Below, one piece after another: positions 1-10,300 of a stretch of DNA of 64,000 bases. Positions within the stretch are counted from its first letter, which is position 1; the number at the start of each line of letters is the position of its first letter. Made by a program: the position numbers and the translations under genes. A model generated the notes under the pieces. It did no database searches and was not told the DNA's origin. It saw nothing but the letters and a program-made list of their open reading frames with translations. This DNA is from Gracilariopsis chorda (Eukaryota; Rhodophyta; Florideophyceae; Gracilariales; Gracilariaceae), in contig NBIV01000127.1 in assembly GCA_003194525.1 (NCBI GenBank), positions 124,001 through 188,000 of the forward strand, in the 5' to 3' direction.

Positions 1-340
1 TTTTTTTTTAATATATCGATGTATCCTACGGTAACTGTAGAGCACCCAGGCTTCCTGCATCGTCACCATCATGCTGTCCTACCAGCGCCATCAACCAATC
101 AACAAATACCGCGCATATTGGACCTTCAGTGAATCAGAACAAGGCCACCACTAAACTGCATCCAGCCGCAAGGCGTCCAGAGTCATTGACGTGGAAGCCG
201 AATACGTACCCGTGTCTCGCCATCCCGAGCCATCACCAGTGCCAGTGCAACCAAGCGCCAGTGGCATTCGAAAGCTCGGCAAAAAACACCCCAAGTGATA
301 CGCAGACAAAATTACGACGCCCCGAAGAAAATCACTGCAC

Positions 341-553
341 ATGCCAAACGGTTTTGCACGTTGCGCAAAATTTAATACAACTGCAAAGATGTTTTCTGAC
401 CACTGTCAGTCAAAAACGCATCGCCACCGTGTGCAGTGCAAGCGTATTGCACCTTACTGTGCCACTTGTAAGTGCTCATTTGGGTTCCATCATCACTTTC
501 ACCGTCACAAAAACAGCGACGCACAAAACAAGGTGCTTTGCAATCAAAATTAA
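341..553 (+). pseudogene. Possible C2H2 zinc-finger remnant
   Basis: A 70-codon reading frame rich in Cys and His. It contains a CATC pair followed twelve residues later by a His, with a FHRHKN stretch that resembles the helix of a C2H2 finger. An earlier DHCQSKTH stretch could be half of another finger. The last expected His is absent, so at least one finger would be incomplete. It may be a scrap of a larger gene or a chance ORF, and I see no neighbouring gene it belongs to. The rest of positions 1-770 shows nothing recognisable. Confidence 0.2.
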
Positions 554-1739
554 AATAAATAAGTACCCTTGTTTCTGCGTGTTATAGCCCGTCTACTTGA
601 TAAGATTAATAGGTTATTATCGTAAAAGTGAAGTATAGATTAACACAAATATATAGTACTTTAGCATACTTAACACTGTAGTAATTGACATAGTTCATCA
701 TGCCGCCCTTTAACGGAAATTTTTCTAGCCACATAAGGTATGCCAGTCAGCAACCATGACAATTCATCGAATTAATTAAGAACATTCACGAAAACAGTAC
801 CTAAGCAGACTCTGTTCAAATAATCGAACTCTTTTGAGATCTGAATATCCTTCAGAAAACCTACTTTCTTTTATAATTTTGAGTAATGGGTTGCCTACGC
901 GCAAGTTCGCAAAGTTTTCAGAAGATCGTGGAATTAACCTCGCAGAACATGAAACCGGTAATCTCTTAAAAAGAACTGCCAAGACTATTTTTGAGAAGTC
1001 CAATCTAGAGGATGCTTTCACTGCTATAGATTTATTCGAAAAACGCCAGTGCCTGCCCGACCTGCACGACAGCAAGCCCCTAGATATGCTGAAGGTGTAG
1101 AAGACACCAAGGATGAGCAGCAACGTGAGCTCCCACCCCCAAAGCGTGTGAATGAACAAAATCACCAAGCCCAGCCGTGGCGTCCTCAAACCCTTAGCAT
1201 TGAGCCACAGAATAACTTCGAATACAACAGAGATAAACTTGGGCATTAAATGTCGTCTCGCTTCAAACATGACTCTTCGAAGTTTTCTGGACCTCTTCGT
1301 AAGTGCTGGGATGAGTTTCTAAGAGAGTAAAAGTACGCTTCCTTGGAGTTTACCCTATCCAATCATCAGAAACTCTATTATATACACCACACCATGTTTT
1401 GCGTGGTAATGCAAAATGATTTTACATAAGACATATTGATGGCAGAGTGCGAAGCTTCAGAGAAGCTTCAGCAATCATGGAAAAACAGTAAAATTCGCTC
1501 TTTCGTCAGAACCGCATTGCTGCCTACCTTAGTACTTTAGAAATACAGAAAGTCGTGTCGGAGAGTTCCTCATTAAGTGATGCTTTGGAGAGACTCCATG
1601 AAGAAGTTTCAAAACTTGCCCCACAAGGTCCCATGCACTGCCTCAGAACGCAATCACCTTGAGTACTTACCGAACGTTGTAATTGGAAATTCGTGAGCCC
1701 AAGATGCCTGTAGCAGAGTAAATGCGGGACTGATAAGCT

Positions 1740-4700
1740 ATCAAGAACTCTATGGACAGTTGGAAGCAGCAACTGAACTTGATCAAAAGGAGAAAATCGA
1801 TCATATGCGAGATCAAAAGATTCTTCAGTTAGACTCACTCTCCACCGATGAATTCCAAAATCCGGGCACAAGTGAAGCCTTTTATGATGGCCAATCTCGA
1901 TACACATGCCCCCTGAGTTCCTCAAAACGGACAAACTTTCGTCAATCAAAAAGCAGACGAAATGTTACCTGTTGGAATTTTTGTAAATGTAGAGCAGTGC
2001 GTGTGCACATACCCTCTAGGCGATATGGATCATAAATGATTCAATACTTACGTGGTATCGGGTCAACTCAGGTATGAGTGGACCATCGGAAATACTGGCT
2101 GAAATTCGATATGAATTTTAATTGTTTTTTTTTGGCACCTTTGTGGGTGATTTCTGTGGCTTGTAGATCAGATGGACGCGCGAAAAGCGTACGGATATTA
2201 TTCATGGCTCGCATGATTCAAAAGTTTCATGTTTCGTTGTGGCCAGCAGTGCCGCTAAGTGACACAAGAGTGTGGACAACAAGTGTGGCATACTACAGCA
2301 GTAGTATTCTTAGTTTCATGTGACCAAACAGTACTTAAGGGAGGACGGCCTTGCCGCTTCACACCGAAGTAAAGACAAGCTGTGACTTGCCTCTGATTTT
2401 ACCGCCTGCACGAACTGACCAACTCCTGCTGAGGTTTCACCGCGTTCGGTCTCGGTGTACTCATGTGCAAAGTATCACCAAGGACCGCAGATCTGTCTTA
2501 CTCCATGGGTTCGCCTAGTGTTCAATATTTTTTAGCGTTTTGGTTACTTTTTATGGCGGAACAGATAGACTTTCGACTCAGCATTGAGTTTTGTCGTGCT
2601 GGCTGAGCCAGCCCCACTCCTCACCGCTAGGCCTCTTTCGGCTTTCCTCACGACCCGCAGGGTTGTACCTTTCTTTTTGGTTTCTACTATTTTTCCCTTC
2701 TCCCCTTTCTGGAATCTCCGTGGACCGGAACCCCGCTCACACGGACCTGTGCACTAGGTTGAACAGCTGGTAACCCGATTTTCGTTGTCACCTCCGTCAG
2801 TATAGCAGGAAGACCCCTCGGTTTTACACACGAACACCTTGTGGTACGGAGGGCCCTGTCGCTGCGCCTACCTCACAAGAGAGCCAGGCTGCGAACTCCC
2901 TGGGAAGATTTTCCGCCTAGGGATATTGCTCCACAGTATACTCGTACATGTCATTGCCGAATGCAGGCGCTGCAAGGATCTCACCAGCAATGCCACCAAG
3001 CGTGTGCAATATTTACAACGCAGCGGCTGGAAGGATCAGAACAAGCCTTTGAAACGCATTCTGTATGAAATGTGCCGACAGCTCGAAGAATCCAGTGATT
3101 CTGACGCGTTCGAAAGCGTGCAAAACATTCTTTGCTTGCAATGGCGAGGCAGATGGTAATGCATACGACGAAACCTCTGATCCTTCCATACAAGTCTTTT
3201 CGTCGAGTTTTGGAAGGCAAAATGCCGACCTCTCTCTCTCGAATTCACATGAGGATTTTTAAATGGGGGTAGTAATCATTTCTGCCGTAGTGCTCCTCCC
3301 AAGCACCAGAACGAGAAAGGACCAGACAATTCCTCCACGGGGCTACCTCGAATCACTCGTCTTTTTACGAGAAAGCAAGCACGATAAAGTTCCCAAACAT
3401 CTCCTTAGAACCTTGTTGACATTCAAAATGTGAAGGCAAGTTCATTCGACAGAAAACTACGCAAATTTCAGGGCGCATGTCTAGACTCTGACGCACGACA
3501 ATCCATAATAAAAAAACAACAATCCCAAGCGTGATGTAAACTTGTAGGCATTCCATTCAAGCTGGACCACTCCAACAAAGCTTTTAAATTTGGAGATGGC
3601 ATATAATTCAGCCGTGGAACCATGCAAGTACGCATTCCAATCCCTGGCAACACTTTTCTTCCACTTGAGATTGAAGTCGTCGACGCCTCTGTACCTCTTC
3701 TTATTGCACTCGATATCTTGGACTTACACGCTCTTGTACCTGACAACGTGGACAACATGTTACTCAACAAGAAGTTCAATTGGTCGATACCAATCACGTT
3801 GAAATTCGGTCATATGTACTTAGAATGGGACTTCTCTGAGATTATTTACACAAAGAGTGAACTCCGAAAAATGCATATGCACTTCTACAATCCATGCACA
3901 AACAAACTTTTCACCTTGAATTTCCAAGCAAAGCCAGGAAATGTCACACCGAAGACCAGAATAATACTCATCGAGCGTATCTCAAAATCATGTGCCACTG
4001 GCCAACATTTTAAAACCTCGGCCACAGTCTTTCCAAGTATCCATTCCAAGCAAAATAATATTCAACAGTGAAATTGCTTTGAGTGTTACATTGTTTGGAT
4101 TAACTGCCAGTTGTACACGTTGTTGATACACAAACACACTTCCGTTCTACAATATTCTTAAATAGTCAAACCACAGAAGCAATCGGCTATGCATTTTTCA
4201 GTTGTTAGGAAACATTATAAACCGTCTATCCAGACACGATGAGACTGGATAAAGACAGACAATTCACATCGGCTCGATGGAAAGAACTGGCAAGCATGGC
4301 TGGAATCACCTTACATTTCTCAGGAGTGGAAAGTCATAAATCTGTTGGAGCTGGTGAATGATACCATGAACCCTTATGTCGTATCTACCAAAAGATTCGA
4401 CACAGCGAGCCCGATGTCCGCATCACCTTAGCCCTTCGACTTGCAGTCATGGCTATGAACGATACAATGCATCCCAAAGAATTTGTGCCTTCACTACTCG
4501 TCTATGGAGTTATTCATCGCTTTCTACCGTTGGCACAGAACTTCCAAATCATGAGGAGCGAATGAGAGGTCTTACAATCACGCGCTCTAAGATGGAAACA
4601 ATCACTTCGGAACTTCGTTTGGGTCGTAAAATGTTTGCGTGCATTCCATCTGCCACATTGACAAACTTGAAGGTTGGACAAGCAGTTCTAGTCTATCGAA

Positions 4701-5474
4701 AATATTTGAAGCCAATAAAATGGACTAGAATGTGCAAAATTGTAAGGATTGATAACAAATAAGCCTTAATGAATCGTAATGGAAACACGGTCCAACTATT
4801 GCACAAATCAATCTTTTCCATCGTGACAAACTAGTGGACAGCCTTCATCCTTGTCTACAACCAATACTTCTTAGTGATTCTGAACTCTATGATGTTCAAA
4901 TTACTGAAGTGTTAGGTCTTTCCTACCACCGTCGGAACCGACCAGCATTCAGTAAAGCCAAACGAAAAGAGCGGACAGGATTAGTATCCAGCGGAACGTA
5001 GAAAGTCATTAGAAAAGACGAAGTGTTAGAAGACTCCAATATTCTTCTGGGCACTTTGTGCTCGCCATCAAAAATCAAGAAACTGATGAGAAGAAACTCA
5101 AACCCAGATTTGTCGCCCAAGGGCAAAAAGATCCAGAAAAAGCGTTTCTAGTGCGCAACTCGCCTAATCTAAGACAATATTCAACCCGAGTTCTCGGTAT
5201 AGTTGCCACTATTTATTGGTAGAGATTACGGAACACAGACATTCGTCAACCATAATTGCCATCCGCACAGACGCTCATGCTTAAAGCATACCTGAAGCCT
5301 CAAAAAGAACTGGAACTTCCAGCAGAAATTTTGCTCGAAATTCTCCGCCCTTTTTATAGGCTTTCAGGCTCTGAAGACTATTGGTTCAGAATAATAACCA
5401 CACATCTGAAAGAGGACTTAAGAATGAAACCGACCAAAGGACATCTGTCACTGTTTATGAAAGACGAACACTCA
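1740..5474 (+). mobile_element. Fossil Ty1/copia-like retrotransposon, left part
   Basis: This is a decayed copia-like element read on the plus strand. A gag-like stretch with a damaged zinc-knuckle look lies near 1760-2035. An aspartic-protease region is near 3440-3850, an integrase zinc region near 3860-4060, an integrase core near 4240-4760 and the first half of reverse transcriptase at 4920-5474. The order (protease, integrase, RT) is that of Ty1/copia. It is broken many times and is clearly old. A degenerate LTR lies inside it at about 2319-2936. Harbinger-1 interrupts it at 5474 and the coding region resumes at 16189. Weak gag-like sequence may reach back to about 800. No LTRs of its own are recognised. 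Confidence 0.75.
2319..2936 (+). mobile_element. Degenerate solo LTR of the 19 kb / 52 kb family
   Basis: This stretch resembles the solo LTRs at 19152-19947 and 52519-53350 in the same order: a pyrimidine-rich middle, a segment with CCCGCTCAC then CGGA, an ACCCGATT block followed by CACCTCC, and an end reading ATTGCTCCACA where the better copy has ATTGCACCACA. It is shorter and more diverged than the other two. The left edge is approximate and I see no target duplication. It lies within the copia-like fossil and is itself a fossil. Confidence 0.5.
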
Positions 5475-5496
5475 GGCGGTGTCTAAACAAGCGTGA
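5472..5496 (+). repeat. Harbinger-1 left terminal inverted repeat with TCA target duplication
   Basis: TCA at 5472-5474 is followed by 22 bases that recur, inverted and identical, at the right end. Immediately inside is a short imperfect palindrome (AGCGTGACGTTCACGCT), a likely subterminal transposase binding site by analogy. The GG[CG]-type first bases match the usual start of PIF/Harbinger ends. Confidence 0.85.
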
Positions 5497-5616
5497 CGTT
5501 CACGCTCAAAACAAGTGAATACTTTACAATTTTTAAAAAAAGCGGCTGTAAATCGAAGTAAGAGAGACCCTTATTGACCCCTATTCAAACACAGGTCCAA
5601 ACAGCGGTCCAGTCTG

Positions 5617-6966
5617 TTGACAGATCCCATCTCACATCTTCCAACCATGATCACTCTAGTTGAAAACAGCCATTCTAATACTTGGGCAAACGAATCACCT
5701 TTTTCCGCATGCATCCTATCTTCATATCCGTTATTCTACATGGCACACGTCGAAGATCAGCGCTTAATCACGCTGGATTACACACTGCAAAAACTCATTT
5801 CCCGTAGAAAGTTTTCTACAAAATCGCACGTTCCACCATCCTTAACTCGTCAAGGCATCACTTTCGAGTCCATTACCAACTTTTTGAGCGACAACACGTT
5901 CAAGCGTAACTATCGCATGAGCCGTTAATCGTTTTACAGACTGGTGCGCTTGCTCTCTCCTCTCATATAAAAAATTGAAGAGATGGGAAGACGATCTGGA
6001 CGTCCAACCATTTCTGTGGAAATGCGACTAGGCATAACTTTGAGTAGACTTGCAGGTGGGTCGTTTGATACGATACATCAATTGTTCCGAACGCAACGTT
6101 CGAATGTGTATAGTGTTTTCAAAGAAGCGTGCAACGCATTGTCTAACATACTAACCCTTCCAGGAATTCCAGACCAGTTGGAAGCACTAGAAGAACTTTC
6201 AAACGGATTCAAACTATCTAGGTCACAAGTCAGCCCATTCACTGGCTGCATCGGAGCAATTGATGGAATATCAATTGAGATAAAGCCACCTAAGTTCAAC
6301 GCTCCGAAGTATTGGTGCCGAAAGGATTACTACGCAATACCTGTTCAGGCAGTGGTAGACTCTGGGGGCAGATTTTTATTTGCTTCTGCAAAATGCGTTG
6401 GGTCTACTCATTACTCTTTGGCGTATGCCTCTACAAAACTTTCGGAGTATCTGAATAGCCGGAACCTCCCAGGAGAATTTTGGATTGTTGGGGATGAAGC
6501 ATATGTCTGTACTGATAATCTTATTACACCAATACCGGCTTCACAGGTTTCTTATTGGTATGAGAAATCGTTTAACTTTTTCTTGTCTTCCTTGCGCATT
6601 CACGTTGAGCAGGCTTTTGGAAGGTTAGTTGCAAGATGGAGGATATTGCAGAGTCGTCTGAACTATTCGGTGAGTATAAGCGCAAGCCTTATTATATTAT
6701 GCATGAAGCTTCAGAATTTTTGCATCGATGAAGGCGAAGAAAAGCTGCGGTCGTTTTCTGTACGAGAAATCGAAGACTTTGACAAGGATGTTCTACACTG
6801 GTATGGTATCTGTAAGGAAAGCATTGGTATGATGGCATCTACCGAAGATGAAAGGCCTTCTAGTTTACTGGTGGCACGGTCTACTATGAAACGGAGCGAA
6901 ATGGTCGAAATCGTGCGACGCCGAAATCTTCGCCGCCCAGAAGTGACAGGAGTACCGGAGCTTTGA
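5617..6966 (+). pseudogene. PIF/Harbinger DDE transposase (DDE_Tnp_4 type), Harbinger-1
   Basis: The long open part (5983-6966, 327 codons) has the family blocks in order: GCIGAIDGI with the first catalytic Asp, a WCRKDYYAI block, QAVVDSGGRFLFA, FWIVGDEAY with the second Asp, and RIHVEQAFGRLVARW with the Glu. Upstream in the same frame, 5617-5928 encodes the N-terminal part ending NYRMSR, and after a TAA come SFYRLVRLL residues typical of the family. Two in-frame TAA codons (about 5926 and 5968) separate this from the long ORF, so translation would either start at the ATG at 5983 or the gene is dead. It lies just inside the left end of the element, facing the accessory gene. The catalytic triad itself is intact. 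Confidence 0.9.
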
Positions 6967-7124
6967 TGAGCATTGATAAGAAAATTGGTGTTGGTTGAAT
7001 GCTCAGGTTCGTATGCATCACTCAACACTACTTCCGTTTTGCTATCTGACAGAAATTGACTTCATTTGTCTTTGCGCTCCCCGAACAGTGTAATGGTCTG
7101 CCATGTATACAAGAGCACCCCAGC

Positions 7125-7335
7125 GAGTCTCTTCGAACCGCTTTTTTCCCAGATTACTTGGATCCTCACATGCAAGAACTAAAGCGCCATCGAATTCTTC
7201 GGTTTCAGGGAGAAGGATAGCCACAAAGACTTCAGCTGTGAAGCACCCCGCAAAGCCACTAATGTTGATTGCTACGCCGGGTCTGCGCATGGTTTCCTCG
7301 GCTGGACTTCTGGATCTCCACTTTCCTCCATGAGG
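7125..7335 (+). repeat. Repeated NOT1 linker module, copy A
   Basis: About 211 bp strongly resembling 10776-10987. Both copies read in the same phase as a Ser/Thr/Pro-rich linker; compare LMLIATPGLRM here with LLMIATPCPRL in copy B, and KTSAVKHPAKP with TTSAVEHPTKP. Copy A is immediately upstream of, and in frame with, the first recognisable NOT1 exon, but a TGA at 7331-7333 separates them. A short preceding stretch (7072-7103, peptide LPEQCNGLP) also resembles NOT1 linker sequence at 9695-9727 (LSEQRNGLP). Confidence 0.8.
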
Positions 7336-10300
7336 TCCAGCCAGCTTCAATGGGTACGGTTCCGGACACCATCCCAATCAGCAAAATAACAAGTCCCCTG
7401 TTTCCGGAGAAGTTGAACTTTCAACCCAAGAAGTACTGGAGCGATTTAACTCTATTTATCCTCAACTTGTTTCGGAAGTGGAGCTCGTGACCATGGTGAC
7501 TTCTTGTTCAAGCGGGAATTGTGAGTATGTGAAAAAAAGACCCGACAACATTACGGACTGCGCTATCTATAAGTTTAGATATGCAAATCCTGCCTGATTT
7601 ACTGGCAGGTAACATGTCGGTTGACTTCTCTCTGGAACTCGCCATGCTGGCATATCAAGAAAACGTGCTCAAGTTTGGAAGTTTGTTGATGGAGTTTCTT
7701 ACCTCTCAAGGAGCTCAGGCTGCATCATCCGTTGTTGTTTGCATTGCGCACAAAGCTCTTCTTGAAGCCAGCCCATCCAGACAGCTGTCAGTTGATGCTG
7801 TATGCATCATTCTTCGATGTCTTATTAATTCGGTTAGACGCTCCCACGCGAACCAAGGCAAGGAATTTGGTGAAGATGTTCAGGACGTTTACAAAGTGTT
7901 CGGTCGACTTGATCCGAGAATATCTGACTTTGCTCCTTCATCTGATACTGGGAATGCTAAAGTTGGTGTGGGAAACGAAATTCCCACTGTAGCACCATCA
8001 AATCAGTCCGACGCCGCTTCAACTGTGGCGGTGATGTTACTTTTAACAACACCTGGTTCAAGCGGTGCTTCGACTGCATTCCTTCCGTCTATAGAGAAAT
8101 AAACCGATGTTTTATTTCAGACGCTGTACCAAGGTGAATTTTTGCCAGATCAGGCTGATGACATTCTGCGACGTATGAAAGCGTCCAACGTTGAACAAGA
8201 TATTCAGGTATACAATTGTATGCTGCATACGCTTTTTGACGAGTTTAGATTCTTCAAAGATTATCCTGATCGTCAGCTGAAGATAACTGGGGTTGTGTTT
8301 GGATCTATAATTCAGTATGGTCTTATTGCGGGCGGGCTACTCGGCCTTGCAGTTCGTTGTGTGCTAGATGCCCTAAGAACCGTCGATCCTGCTCCACATC
8401 CAGTTGGGAGACTCACTGAGTTTGGCTTATGCGCTTTAGAACGCTTTGAAGCTCCTTGCTATAAGTGGCCTCAGTTCTGTTCTCATATGCTGGAGCTGCC
8501 GAGGCTAGAAGAAATTGCACCAGGGCTTATCGGTGAGGTTCAACGAGCTCCCGATATCAATGGAGCTGTGATTCCCAGTGCTGTTGAAAAGAAGATAGGC
8601 CTTGCAGAAATGGACAGGCAAACAATTATTGAACCAATCCACTCAACTGAAGGAGGAGTTCCCACTGTGTCACCCTTCCGAAATCCTGCAGCAGATGCTG
8701 ATGCTGTTGGAAAACTTGTTGAATGTCCTCCTCGTTCTGCGAGCATTACTCCGCTGAAACGAAGAAGTGTTTCTTCTACGCCATTGAGGTCATCTCCAAC
8801 AGGGGGAGTTGATGGCCCACTTGGACTCCCTCCTTTGGATTTATCGAACCTTCTTGGTCTATCTGCTGATGAAGCAAGTCTAGTAATTGTACCCAACGAA
8901 ATCACCAAGGACAAAATGAAGTGCGTTTTCAACAACTTGTCTCAAGCAATGGTGGACGAGAAAGTAATGGAGATGATAGCGATACTCAAGCCCGAATTCT
9001 TCGATTTCTTTGCGGTCTACATTGTTGTGAAACGCGCGTCATTGGAAGCGAACTTCCATAATCTCTACGTCGAATTATTGGAGAGGATGTCGGAAAAGAC
9101 TATGTCTTTGCTTCCTCTAGTTTGCCGAACGACCTACAAGCGAGTTAAAGTTTTGCTGGCTGTTGATAGGTCAAAAACTTCGGCAGACCGGGGAATGTTG
9201 AAGAGCCTTGGAAGTTGGATACGGTCCCTTACGCTGGCCAGAAACAAACCTATTCTCCGTCGTGAACTAAATCTGAAAGAAGCCCTTCTAAACGCGTACT
9301 CGAACGAAAGATTTACAAGAGTGATTCCTTTGGTTGCAAAAGTATTAGAAGCATGTCGAGATTCCAAGATCTTTAAGCCTACTAATCTGCGGGTACGAGG
9401 CGTGCTAAGCTTAATGAAAGAAATATACTCCCTCGCAGATTTGAAGTTGAACATGAAGTGCGAATTGCAGATAATTTCAAAGCAGATTGGTATTGACTTG
9501 AATAAAATTGTGCCATCAGATCTTCTGAGGTCACGACCCACTCCTGACAAGACTCAGAATCCAGATTTCGCGACGAATAAAACAAGTGCGTCACCACCAC
9601 AAAAATCTCCAACAGCCACTGCATCGTCTTCTCCCGAAGTCAGGCGTAGGTACACTGAAGAAGTCGTTGGCTCAAGATCTGCTGCACCCATCTTTACGCT
9701 CTCCGAACAGCGCAACGGTCTGCCGTCTTTGTCGAAGCCACTGCCTGCTGGCCCAAGTGCTTCTGGGGGTCGTTTGAACATGAACCATAATCTTCTTTCA
9801 GCCAAGATAGGTGCACTAGCGCTTGAATCTGTCGGGAAAATCTCAAATATACTGCAGGGCGCATCGATTTCTTCCAGTATGGTAGGGTACTCGCAAGGTC
9901 AGAGGAATCCATTACACCTGCAGGACACACAGAGTACAATGGGTATCGTGATGGTGCCAATAAGTTCATCTCATTGGACTGAGAGTTCTGTTGGTGCTCC
10001 GGAAATGCTTGTACCAAACCTTTCGCAGCTGGTGACTGTCAGTCCTTCATTGGGCCTGCTGGAGTCTTCTCTGAACTTGAAACGACTGATTCCAATAGCG
10101 ATTGGTCACGCAATTAGGAAAATCATTCAACCTGTCGTCGAGAAGAGTTGCGCTATCGCATACTTGACGAAGAAGGAGCTCACATCAAAGGACGTTGCCA
10201 ATGAGCATGATATTGGCAAAGTCAGGAGAGCAGCAATGCAAATGGTGCAACAGCTAGCAGGATCTTTGGATTTGGTGACGTCCAAAAAACCATTAAGGGT